A DNA stretch of 53,493 nt from Chloroflexota bacterium (GTDB lineage: Bacteria; Chloroflexota; Anaerolineae; Anaerolineales; Villigracilaceae). A program made the translations under genes and the position numbers. The DNA lies in contig JACRBL010000048.1 of assembly GCA_016234485.1 (NCBI GenBank), positions 1-53,493 on the forward strand. Reading direction: 5' to 3'. Position 1 is the stretch's first letter; each line of letters opens with the position of its first letter. The notes beneath the pieces are model-generated. The model ran no database searches, had not been told where the DNA came from, and saw nothing but the letters and a program-made list of their open reading frames with translations. This document shows positions 27,301 through 34,440 of this stretch, piece after piece.

Positions 27301-27660
27301 AATTCCGGGCAGTTGAGGTGGCCAGGTGATTCAATGGTGAGCGCTGGCGGCTCCTACGCGTGGAACGGTGGATCATATGCCTGGAATGGCGGCTCCTACG
27401 CCTGGAACGGTGGCTCGTACGCTTGGAATGGCGGCTCCTACGCCTGGAATGGCGGCTCCTACGCCTGGAACGGTGGCTCGTACGCTTGGAATGGCGGCTC
27501 CTACGCCTGGAACGGCGGCTCCTATGCCTGGAACGGTGGCTCGTACGCTTGGAATGGCGGCTCCTACGCCTGGAACGGCGGTTCGTACGCTTGGAATGGT
27601 AACCTCGTTGATACTTCCCAGGAATCTATCGGCGTCACCCAATGGGTAGAAGACCCATGA
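24376..27660 (+). CDS. subtilisin-family (S8) protease with internal β-propeller and GGSYAWN repeat tail
   Basis: 1094 residues. A signal/membrane segment (about 17-35), an inhibitor_I9-like prodomain (about 50-120), a PQQ/WD-like β-propeller of repeated GxVYAxD and LYALDxxTG units (about 140-490), then the subtilase domain with catalytic Asp562 (VVDTG), His625 (GNGHGT), oxyanion Asn727 (AAAGN) and Ser833 (SGTSTATP). The tail holds 12 exact GGSYAWN heptads (residues 991-1074). A propeller between prodomain and catalytic domain is unusual; it may bind a substrate or a surface. The protein is probably secreted. Base composition is AT-richer than in pckA next door, suggesting acquisition. Confidence 0.88.
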   Translation: MKCRMKIHPFNLTYQRIVKLILILSVMLAMLGVARTPGESVSHRAFVEANLYSQQTKTLSLIVTATNSQVARHAVEAVGGKITSDLWLINSVAATLPVNQIEQLAAYSGVQAVVANKGVEGADSSGWPGYVTSMRVLKSYYTLVSTQPNPVSYLPDGGFVSLGEKGNLLIVNADGSQRAKRNFTGGPFYTAPVVLSSNGTIYFAGQTMRVYALNPDGSTLWQFAINGSTNKFVGGVALGEDGTVYAADNARWVYALDGNTGQEKWRSKAGLAGANNTTPVVGVDGSVYITTDKGSVLALNSDGTAKWTYNTATSLTLSPTLSPDGTVFVASTGNKKLFALDAGTGAPKWSFTAAGAIRVNPIFDPQGNVYLASEPGLYSLDPNGRPRFYFAATGGSFKTSPSLTPDGQTLYIGNAGPNIFAIDTATGTSKWIYTMAGSMAAAPVLDGGGQILAGDTLNNFVVVDADGSLVNRLKLTGTVTQSPAASQTGSVAVRVGTTGLAILDLLPNHWDGRPDVQRTNNKNYYKLVNPVSIDVGANILHNTSYGSNRNIRGAGVTIAVVDTGIYFDADTINTLTGRINQQFLGQVDYIDKACAVKPDGALAGVQYSNYCWLTDKHYSRDGNGHGTMVAGAIWNNLMDEVTGATMGVAPDANVISVRVMNNDGIGTYETVIKGIQWVVENKAAKGIKIMNLSISAYPTVPYFIDPLNRAVERAWESGIVVVAAAGNLGPNAETITVPGNDPYVITVGAINEKRTPGYWADDTLPAFTSTGPTLDGFVKPDILAPGSQIVSFMYNACKAAPADPNCMSKSQKLVRDHIDYSETASLFRMSGTSTATPIVSSVVALMLQVNPNLTPDEVKFRLKFTARPAVRPEGDPVYSPMQQGNGRIWAPDAVLGINFPAEKDNASMDINSDLAHNDLEFAYHYPGPVQKMISDNGEAYLYFVQDANGQVLALGAVRTSDKMWLDRETIGMLTWNSGQLRWPGDSMVSAGGSYAWNGGSYAWNGGSYAWNGGSYAWNGGSYAWNGGSYAWNGGSYAWNGGSYAWNGGSYAWNGGSYAWNGGSYAWNGGSYAWNGNLVDTSQESIGVTQWVEDP
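27346..27597 (+). repeat. 12 tandem 21-bp coding repeats (GGSYAWN)
   Basis: 252 bp in exact 21-bp periods encoding GGSYAWN twelve times. Copies differ only at wobble positions (TCC or TCG or TCA, TAC or TAT, GCC or GCT or GCG), and blocks of two to three units recur in the same wobble pattern, which indicates recent unequal exchange. Confidence 0.97.
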
Positions 27661-27721
27661 TAGACCGCACGATTTTTCTCGCGATGCGTAAAGAGCGTTT
27701 AGTGTTTCGCGGAGGCATGAA

Positions 27722-29182
27722 ATGATCCGACCATTTAGCATAGTAAATAAACTGACCGAAAAGGCTAATTTAGTTCCCATATATACAGGCAGTTTTTCAA
27801 TTATCGGACTAGCGATATTATTCTATTCCTTAACGCAATTCCCTTCAGATTGGACCGGGCTCCTTGCCTTTGCAGTGGTAGCTTGTATCGCAGAATTAGC
27901 CCGTGTGGAACTGTTCTTAAGCAGCCGCTTTAGTAGCGTTTCTGTTTCAGGCATGATTGGGCTAGCAGGTATTATTGCCATTGGGCCATTCGCTGGTGTT
28001 CTTATTCAATCGGTCAGTGGCTTTACAACGGCGCTAACGACTTCCATCAGCCGAGAGTCGCCTCAAAAAGACAGGGCTTCATGGATTCGCCGTTCTCTTT
28101 TCAATTTGGGGATGTATGTCGTTTCAACTGCATGCGCGGGTTTTGTTTATTACCAAATAAATAATTCCTTTTTGGATCCAGCCTGGCTGTCAAAGGGCAT
28201 TGCCATTCTTGGGGCTGCAGCAATCGACGCCTTTGTCAACATAGTCATTTTGATAGGAGTCATTTCTTTACAAACGAAACGAAATCCCAGAGAGATTTGG
28301 CGACAGGATTTTGAGTGGACGATCCCTATTACTGTTGTTGGTTATGCTATAGGAGGCGGCATCTTAGCTTTGGCCTACGGGATGTTTGGAATTCTAGGTA
28401 CTGTAATATTCCTTTTGCCAATCCTTTCCACGAGTTATGCCTTCCGCCTCTATAAAAACAATATGAAAGTTTATGTTGAGAACCTGGAGGGATTGAACAC
28501 TGAGTTGCAGGAAACAAATCTTGATCTCCTCGAATCACTAAGCAGAGTTGTTGACGCCTATGATTCTTATACCTACGGGCATTCCCGCCAGGTGGCAATA
28601 TATGCACAACTTATCGCAGAAAAAATGGGGCTCACTCCTTCTGAACAAAGCCAGCTCTTCAAAGCGTCATTGCTTCACGATATTGGCAAGGTGGGCATTA
28701 AGGATACAATTATGGGTAAGCAAGGTTTACTCTCGGAACAGGAATATCAAATTCTTAAGCGACACCCAATCATTGGCGAAGAAATCGTTGGTCGCATGAA
28801 AGGTCTCAAGGATATTGCACCCATCATTCGTTCGCATCACGAACGTTGGGATGGAAAGGGATATCCTGACGGACTTGAAAAGGCAGAAATTCCCCTTGGA
28901 GCGCGGGTCCTGGCAGTTGCGGACACCATGGATGCCATAATTTCAGACCGCCCTTATCGTCCAACCCGTTCATTCAGGGAAGCCAAAGAAGAAATTATTA
29001 ATTGCGCGTCTACCAGGTTTGACCCTGCCGTAATCGAAGCGCTGATTGCAGTGATAGAAGATAAAGGCCCGGCGTTTTTCAAAAATTCTGCATCAACTGT
29101 TGACCATATGATGCCTTTGAAGGATAAAAACCCAACGATTCCACGTTTCGTTATTAAGAAGACAACCAGTAAACCAGATTAA
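27722..29182 (+). CDS. membrane-bound HD-GYP phosphodiesterase
   Basis: 486 residues. About six to eight membrane segments fill residues 15-255 (a MASE-like sensory membrane module), a coiled-coil linker (VENLEGLNTELQETNLDLLE) follows, then an HD-GYP domain (about 285-460) with His319-Asp320 (LHDIGK), SHHERWDGKG and Y381-P382. Cyclic-di-GMP hydrolysis controlled by a membrane-sensed signal is expected. GGAGG lies 10 nt before the ATG. Codon use is AT-rich compared with the other HD-GYP genes here. It shares the pckA-bounded cargo block with the subtilase. Confidence 0.9.
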   Translation: MIRPFSIVNKLTEKANLVPIYTGSFSIIGLAILFYSLTQFPSDWTGLLAFAVVACIAELARVELFLSSRFSSVSVSGMIGLAGIIAIGPFAGVLIQSVSGFTTALTTSISRESPQKDRASWIRRSLFNLGMYVVSTACAGFVYYQINNSFLDPAWLSKGIAILGAAAIDAFVNIVILIGVISLQTKRNPREIWRQDFEWTIPITVVGYAIGGGILALAYGMFGILGTVIFLLPILSTSYAFRLYKNNMKVYVENLEGLNTELQETNLDLLESLSRVVDAYDSYTYGHSRQVAIYAQLIAEKMGLTPSEQSQLFKASLLHDIGKVGIKDTIMGKQGLLSEQEYQILKRHPIIGEEIVGRMKGLKDIAPIIRSHHERWDGKGYPDGLEKAEIPLGARVLAVADTMDAIISDRPYRPTRSFREAKEEIINCASTRFDPAVIEALIAVIEDKGPAFFKNSASTVDHMMPLKDKNPTIPRFVIKKTTSKPD

Positions 29183-29260
29183 TCGATCTTATCAAGGTTA
29201 CCTGAGGTAATTACAGGACTCGATGCGATCAAATGATTCTTGAAAGTTGATTGCTTGGTG

Positions 29261-29554
29261 TACGGCGTAGGCAAGCGCATCAGCATCAAGCGCCCCCGCG
29301 CCCTGCTCAACGCGGCGCTGACGAACAAACTCGCGGACGTGGAATATTACCAAGACCCGATCTTCGGCTTCGAAGTCCCGAAGACCTGCCCCGATGTCCC
29401 CGAGTCCGTGCTGGAGCCGTGGTCCAGCTGGCCGAGCCGCGAGGAGTATGACAAGCGCTATAAAGATTTGGCTCTGCGGTTTAAGCAGAATTTCAAGAAG
29501 TTTGAGGAAGGCACGCCGATTGAGGTCGTAGAGGCGGGGCCGGTGGTGAAGTGA
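29261..29554 (+). pseudogene. pckA 3'-end copy 2 (98 codons)
   Basis: From TACGGCGTAGGCAAGCGC onward the sequence follows the last ~97 codons of pckA with a few per cent differences, to a stop after EAGPVVK. It lacks the N-terminal domain and the ATP site, so it cannot be an enzyme. A fortuitous start exists at 29240. Copies 2 and 3 share bases (GCGCCCCCGCGCC) that differ from the intact gene (CACACGCGTGCC), so they are closer to each other there. Confidence 0.9.
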
Positions 29555-29588
29555 TCAGTCATCAGTGATCAGCAATCGGTAATTAGTG

Positions 29589-29623
29589 AAAATCCCTCTG
29601 CATGGAAGCGCAGAGGGATTTTT
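29589..29623 (+). terminator. terminator after pckA 3'-end copy 2
   Basis: AAAATCCCTCTGC and GCAGAGGGATTTTT form a strong stem with T-run. This may be the original pckA terminator, as neither of the other two copies has one. Confidence 0.88.
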
Positions 29624-29814
29624 GGTTGAATCGCGTAATCAGCATGCTATGATGGGAAAGAAAACCAAATCTTTTGACAGCGATTTCCCGCTTGCGATTT
29701 TGGGATTGCCCTTTTTGGGCAACCCTCTTTTGAGGGCTACCAATACAAATTTTGACAAATATCCAGAGATAGCAGATAATAGCGCCCAAATCCTGGTAGT
29801 AAAGGAGAGCAGAA

Positions 29815-30963
29815 ATGAAGCCATGGAAAATTGCGATCCCTGCGGTGTTTTTGCTGACAGCCCAAATGGCATGCCAGTTTATCAATATTGCAACAACTCC
29901 AGCCGCGCCAACGAGTCTGGAATCGGAAACCAAGGCGCCCCTGCAAATTCCAATAATCCCTTCTTCCACTAAAGAGCCATCACCGACCGCCACCACAACC
30001 CCCGACCCGGCGATATTCGACCCGAGTACCTTTGGCGACACCCGTACGCTGGATTCATTTGTGGTGACTGAAATATATATGAAAACTGCCCAGGATTATT
30101 TGTACGAGGTGAAGAACAAGTCCGAATACAACCGCAGCCAGGCCGCATTCCATCAAACTTCCAACTTTCATGGTTTCAATATCTACAGCTTGGATAATTA
30201 CAGCTCAAGCGATACCTACTGGCTGGGAGAATGGGTTTACTACCATGATACCCAGACCGGCCTGTGGAATGTGAGCAAACCCTCCGAAAAGCTGTATAAC
30301 GAGGTTCCCCTGGATTATTTTGATCTATCCAAGTGGACGAGCTATTTCAAGAGCGCCACGTACCTGGGTATTGAGCAATACAATGGCATCCCGGCTTACC
30401 ACTATTCCATGAACGAGACCAATATGATCGAACTGAAGAAATGGGAGGTTAGCAAAGCCAGCGGCGATTTGTTTATCAGCGTCGAAGGCCGTTATCTGTT
30501 ACATTACAATGAGCGTTTCAGCGGCAAGGTCATTGAAGGGCAGAATCCGCCTTTGATTGAGGGCGTGGTTGAGAATACCATAGAACTTGTTTCTTTCAAC
30601 CAACTGGTACAGATCAGCCTTCCGGATGATTATCCCAACTTCGAACTCAACCTGGATTTCCCGCTGCCGGCGGGTTCAACATTTTGGGGTGTAAACCAGG
30701 ATGCCAGCGGTGTAATAAGTTATGGTTATGATACATCGGCCAATGAAGAGGCATACCAGGCGTTTTACGCCTCTCTTGACCCTGCCAGCGGCTGGTCTGC
30801 AATGGGGACCAGTGACTTGCACATTGGCGACTTTTGGTGCACCGCCTGCTTTATCTTCAGCAAAGCCGGGCAAAAACTGGCGGTCGAATTTTTTGACGAA
30901 AGGGATAGGTATGACGTGCATGTCGCTTATCATATTTCCGTGCATCTTCTCCCGCCGAGGTAA
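29815..30963 (+). CDS. lipoprotein of unknown function (cargo block 2)
   Basis: 382 residues. AAAGGAG precedes the ATG. The signal peptide ends with lipobox Cys20 (TAQMA-C); a Ser/Thr/Pro-rich linker follows (to about residue 65). The body is rich in aromatic residues and predicted β-strand, somewhat like LolA/LppX-type lipid-binding barrels, but no motif secures that. Two close cysteines (FWCTACF) occur near the C-terminus. It is probably exposed on the outer face of the membrane. Function unknown. Confidence 0.72.
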   Translation: MKPWKIAIPAVFLLTAQMACQFINIATTPAAPTSLESETKAPLQIPIIPSSTKEPSPTATTTPDPAIFDPSTFGDTRTLDSFVVTEIYMKTAQDYLYEVKNKSEYNRSQAAFHQTSNFHGFNIYSLDNYSSSDTYWLGEWVYYHDTQTGLWNVSKPSEKLYNEVPLDYFDLSKWTSYFKSATYLGIEQYNGIPAYHYSMNETNMIELKKWEVSKASGDLFISVEGRYLLHYNERFSGKVIEGQNPPLIEGVVENTIELVSFNQLVQISLPDDYPNFELNLDFPLPAGSTFWGVNQDASGVISYGYDTSANEEAYQAFYASLDPASGWSAMGTSDLHIGDFWCTACFIFSKAGQKLAVEFFDERDRYDVHVAYHISVHLLPPR

Positions 30964-31003
30964 GGATGTTTACCCCAATGGTTGTTCTAGGCAAGTTCAT
31001 TGA

Positions 31004-31217
31004 ACTATACTTCGACTCGCCAATGATGAAGTCCCCGCCTTCCTCTCGATGAAAATGTCGCCGCACCAGATCGGCATCCCAGATATGTTCGCCACCGCGA
31101 AGCTGCGCGGGAACTCCACCGAATATCGTGTTATGGGGCGCCCAACCTGAACTCATCGAGATCGGCATGGAATATCTCCAACCGTTTCGGCGAGATTGGA
31201 AACCCAATCGCGTTTAA
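31004..31217 (+). pseudogene. remnant of a [NiFe]-hydrogenase maturation protease (HyaD/HybD/HoxW family)
   Basis: Two adjacent frames together read as the C-terminal half of this family. The first is ANDEVPAFLSMKMSPHQIG ... MFATAKLRG. Then, after a one-base frame change near 31108-31115, it continues as PPNIVLWGAQPELIEIGMEY. The family's MSPHQIG and WGxQP-x-x-IExG signatures are both present. The N-terminal half is missing and the frame is broken, so it is dead. No hydrogenase genes are in the window, so the fragment is a relic of a lost or moved locus. Confidence 0.75.
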
Positions 31218-31265
31218 ACCCCATTACTCAATTGTGAAACGCCCGCCCCATTGTTTTATTATGGC

Positions 31266-33290
31266 TCACTTGCAGGAGCCATCTGTGATGGGCGTGAGCT
31301 CCACCCAGAAAGATGTATTGTCATCAATCTGCTGCCCGGTAGCGGAGCCGTTATAGACGTAATCAAATCCTTGGTATGTCTGTGTCATTTGAAGGATATA
31401 CTTCTCAACCTTCAGTTCCAGTCCGGTTGGGTTGCCATCGAAAAACTGCGCAGCCCCTCCCAATGTCCACGTTTTAGTTTCTTGAGGACCAATTCCTGTG
31501 TAAACCTCTGTGATGTTCCCCTCCCAATTCCCGCGCAGGGTATTGGCATCAATCTGGACTGTAATATTTCCTTTCACCTGGGGATCACCGACAACTTCAA
31601 GTATCCATTTGCCCCCCACGCCACCACATTTTTGGCCATGTAAATCAGCATATATGGTCTCCTCATCTCCTACGTGCAGAAAACCGCTTGGAGAAATATT
31701 TTCACTAAGCTGGGTTATTCGCGCCTCGGTGTAGATAGACATATCAGCAGTGTAACCATTCACCCAATCTATTACCGGGAATGTTTTCTTTAGGCTGGGC
31801 GCGACCAGGGTGGTGCGTTGGAGCATCTCCACCATAAATTTGACGATTCCCCCGATCCCTGGGCCTTCCTGCGCAGTCTTCGCCGCGTCTATGAGATCCT
31901 GCCAGAAATCAGCATCCTTCAGGCGCACGGTGACCAGGATCGTGAAGGATTTATCCACTGGCGGAGTTCCTTTTGAAATTTCTGTTTCCTGTCCGAATCC
32001 CTCCACATACATTTCTGCCTGCCCCTCGGCGTCCGTTTTGATATTCGTAGGATTTTTACCCTTTGCATTGAATTGAACGATCCACTTCGACAAGTCTGTC
32101 CCTCTGCCAACAAAACCGTCTAGCCCCACCCATTCTGTCCCTGCCCCTTCCACCGGCCCGCCGTTTGGCAATTTGACCATGGAGAGTCCAATGGACGCAA
32201 AAGCCAGCCCAAAACAATTGATCAATTGAGCGTCGCTGGTGATGTGGTTGACTGTCACGGTGATGTTGCGCAATTCGCCGGTTTGTCGACGTTGATGTTT
32301 GGTACGCTCCAGGGGAGTGTCTCCCTCCATTTGGGCGTCAATGCGGATGGTCGCCCAAACAGCGATCAGGTTGGCCCACGTTATGGCGGCATTGAACCAC
32401 GAGGCAAATGTAAAGTATCTTTCACCTGTTTTTGCAATATCTTTAATCAATATCTCAAACAATTTTTGTATGCTATCTTCAGCCGCTCCAATATATGAAT
32501 TTTCTTCAGGGGACAAGGTGCATAGGGAATGAGCCGGCGCGTTCTGTCCCATGGCTGAGAGGATGGGCAGGCTCCAGGCAAGCTGGAGCGGTCCGGGCAT
32601 CTCCAAATCCACCGCAGGGGTGGGTGTTTCAGGATTAGCCGGCGCGGAAAAGGCGATCTCGTTGGCAAGCCGGCGCATGATCAACTGAACCTGCAAACCG
32701 TCTATCCAGATATTATTCGGGTCAGTTTCGGTCAGCCAATCGGCGCTTTCCGGTTGCTGTTTTCCCAGTTCGATTATAAAGGCGGAGAAAAAGCGGGTTG
32801 ATGCTGGGACATCACTCCCGAGTCCATCACGTATTCCAACAAGCAATGCTTCGGCCACCAGCGCCTCTTTGCCCGCCCACCCATCCATGCCGCACAGGAT
32901 ATTCGCCAGGTCGGTCAGGCGGATCAGGGCATTGGATTGTGCCGTCAAAGCGATGGCGCGTACCTGCCAGTCCGGGATAACGATTCCCGCATCAACATAC
33001 CCCGTTAGTTGGAGCATTTGGCCTTGATCATTCTGGACCGGAAACCCGGCCGCGGCCAGGGCGGTTTCCAACGCCGCTAAACCAGTATCTCCCTCTTGCC
33101 GAACCAGTTCAGCCAGTTTGGCTGCTGCCTCTTCTATTGTTCCGCTTGGCAGTGGGCTGGGCGCTGGCAATGGAGGCAGGTTTACTTCGACGGTGGGAGT
33201 TGCCCTACCGATCGCAGTCGGAAAGAGTCCGCAGGCCGATACGAAAATGGCAAGGATTAGAACAAGGTTTAGTAACCGATGCTTGGACAT
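31266..33290 (-). CDS. large lipoprotein of unknown function (cargo block 2)
   Basis: 674 residues from the ATG at 33290 (GGAAGGG about 10 nt upstream); a longer frame to 33323 is less likely. The signal peptide has a lipobox (AIFVSA-C) and a Pro-rich linker. The N-terminal third is helical; the C-terminal half is β-rich with several Gly/Asn-rich turns and two cysteines (QKCGGVGG and the terminal GSCK). I recognise no family. It is encoded convergently with the preceding lipoprotein and hydrogenase-protease remnant. Medium GC. Confidence 0.7.
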   Translation of the reverse strand: MSKHRLLNLVLILAIFVSACGLFPTAIGRATPTVEVNLPPLPAPSPLPSGTIEEAAAKLAELVRQEGDTGLAALETALAAAGFPVQNDQGQMLQLTGYVDAGIVIPDWQVRAIALTAQSNALIRLTDLANILCGMDGWAGKEALVAEALLVGIRDGLGSDVPASTRFFSAFIIELGKQQPESADWLTETDPNNIWIDGLQVQLIMRRLANEIAFSAPANPETPTPAVDLEMPGPLQLAWSLPILSAMGQNAPAHSLCTLSPEENSYIGAAEDSIQKLFEILIKDIAKTGERYFTFASWFNAAITWANLIAVWATIRIDAQMEGDTPLERTKHQRRQTGELRNITVTVNHITSDAQLINCFGLAFASIGLSMVKLPNGGPVEGAGTEWVGLDGFVGRGTDLSKWIVQFNAKGKNPTNIKTDAEGQAEMYVEGFGQETEISKGTPPVDKSFTILVTVRLKDADFWQDLIDAAKTAQEGPGIGGIVKFMVEMLQRTTLVAPSLKKTFPVIDWVNGYTADMSIYTEARITQLSENISPSGFLHVGDEETIYADLHGQKCGGVGGKWILEVVGDPQVKGNITVQIDANTLRGNWEGNITEVYTGIGPQETKTWTLGGAAQFFDGNPTGLELKVEKYILQMTQTYQGFDYVYNGSATGQQIDDNTSFWVELTPITDGSCK

Positions 33291-33449
33291 GATTTGGCCC
33301 TTCCTTTCATCAAATCTTTGCATCTACCGTTTGACAATAATGATAATGAGGATTGGTTGCAAAGTCAATTTTGGGAATTTATTCACAATTTGCTACACCT
33401 TCAGAATATCTGAAATTAAGCGGACGAGTCTCCTCATCCACTTATGTTA

Positions 33450-33722
33450 TTCAGCATCAAGCGCCCCCGCGCCCTGCTCAACGCGGCGCTGACGGGCAAA
33501 CTCGCGGACGTGGCATATTACCAAGACCCGATCTTCGGCTTCGAAGTCCCGAAGACCTGCCCCGATGTCCCCGAGTCCGTGCTGGAGCCGTGGTCCAGCT
33601 GGCCGAGCCGCGAGGAGTATGACAAGCGCTATAAGGATTTAGCGCTGCGATTTAAGCAGAATTTCAAGAAGTTTGAAGAAGGCACGCCGATCGAGGTGGT
33701 GGAGGCAGGGCCGAGGGTGTAG
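33450..33722 (+). pseudogene. pckA 3'-end copy 3 (about 90 codons)
   Basis: The homology to pckA starts abruptly at TCAGCATCAAGCG and continues to a TAG after EAGPRV. The ATG at 33444 is fortuitous. Preceding sequence (33360-33449) is AT-rich and unrelated. REP copy 1 begins 6 bp after the stop. If elements inserted stepwise into the pckA 3' end, this distal copy would be the original one. Confidence 0.9.
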
Positions 33723-33727
33723 ACTCA

Positions 33728-33772
33728 CCGAAAAAGTGACAGTCACCTGCGAGGTGACTGTCACTTTTTCGG
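33728..33772. repeat. REP palindrome, copy 1
   Basis: A 45-bp perfect inverted repeat: 21-bp arms (CCGAAAAAGTGACAGTCACCT and its complement) around a 3-nt loop. It lies between the pckA 3'-end copy 3 and the RAYT stop codon. Confidence 0.92.
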
Positions 33773-33785
33773 CTCCTTTTGGGGA

Positions 33786-34400
33786 TTACTTCTCCATTTC
33801 TTCCAGGTATTTCTTTACATCCTCAGGCAATTGGCGGGACTTCAGGTATTCGTGGACAAAAGAGCGATAATCTTTCGGGGAAGGAAAATTATTTTGAACG
33901 AACTCGCGGTCAACAAGTGTTCCCTTACGTTCGCCAAGCCATTCCAGATAATTTGAATACGGCCAGTCGGCAGGATCGGCGATCAAGCCATCTTTGACGG
34001 GATTGCCGTGGATGTAGCGGCATAAGTGCAATAGATGAGGCATCGAATAGATATGCTTTGCGCGAAACCGCCCCTCAAATAGCGTTCCGCTTTGTTCATA
34101 GCGTTTGTTGTAGGCTTTGGAATAACTATTGAAAACAGATTGCGGTACATTTCCCGCAGGCTCATCCCCATTTTGCCGCAGGAGGAAATGGTAATGATTG
34201 GGCATCAGGCAATATGCAATGACGCTTATATCGTTTGCGCGGCTGTACTCCTTGATCTTACCGATGACGAAGAGGTAGTTGGTCGGTTCTCGAAATATGG
34301 TCAACCGCCGCGCGCCGCGATTATAGATGTGATAGTACATCCCAGATTGCCAAATGAGGGTGTTTTTACGGGCTTGGGGCATGGGTTGGTACACGAGCAT
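33786..34400 (-). CDS. REP-associated tyrosine transposase (RAYT, IS200/Y1-like)
   Basis: 204 residues. The Y1 HUH transposase pattern is present: YYHIYNRG near the N-terminus, the metal-binding H69-Y-H71 in CLMPNHYHFLL, a helix with candidate nucleophile Tyr92/Tyr95 (SYSKAYNKRY), then GTLFEGRF and RYIHGNPVKDGL, all typical of RAYTs. Such enzymes cleave and join single-stranded DNA at REP hairpins. The first ATG (34400) lies inside REP copy 2; a second ATG at 34382 is an alternative start. It looks intact and may still mobilise the palindromes described around it. Confidence 0.92.
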   Translation of the reverse strand: MLVYQPMPQARKNTLIWQSGMYYHIYNRGARRLTIFREPTNYLFVIGKIKEYSRANDISVIAYCLMPNHYHFLLRQNGDEPAGNVPQSVFNSYSKAYNKRYEQSGTLFEGRFRAKHIYSMPHLLHLCRYIHGNPVKDGLIADPADWPYSNYLEWLGERKGTLVDREFVQNNFPSPKDYRSFVHEYLKSRQLPEDVKKYLEEMEK

Positions 34401-34440
34401 AAAGTGACAGTCACTACGGAAGTGACTGTCACTTTATGCT
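34396..34440. repeat. REP palindrome, copy 2
   Basis: A 45-bp inverted repeat: 20-bp arms starting AGCATAAAGTGACAGTCACT, 5-nt loop. It overlaps the first possible RAYT start codon on one side and supplies the TGA stop codon of the MmeI-like gene on the other. Confidence 0.92.

Larger units (their letters stand above)
24027..33722 (+). mobile_element. two cargo blocks bounded by direct copies of the pckA 3' end (candidate integrative or accreted element)
   Basis: Three directly oriented copies of the pckA 3' end (24027-24303, 29278-29554 and 33450-33722, aligned from the ATCAGCATCAAG stretch) bracket two AT-richer blocks. The first holds a subtilase and a membrane HD-GYP gene. The second holds two lipoproteins and a hydrogenase-protease remnant. 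The arrangement is that expected if elements carrying the gene's 3' end inserted and regenerated an intact pckA each time. No integrase or recombinase gene lies within the blocks, so homologous recombination or a trans-mobilised element is equally possible. Confidence 0.4.
33728..34440 (-). mobile_element. RAYT gene with flanking REP palindromes
   Basis: A REP-associated tyrosine transposase gene lies between two palindromes with the same GTGACAGTCAC core, the configuration known for RAYT/REPtron units. The palindromes are the presumed substrates. Three more copies are found in or near the adjacent restriction-modification gene. Confidence 0.8.

Noticed and set aside
27346..27597. CRISPR or minisatellite of non-coding nature
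   Set aside because: The 21-bp repeats are in frame, vary only at wobble positions and encode a constant heptapeptide.
29586..29972. Plus-strand frame before and overlapping the lipoprotein at 29815
   Set aside because: It starts inside a terminator stem and overlaps the lipoprotein signal sequence in another frame.
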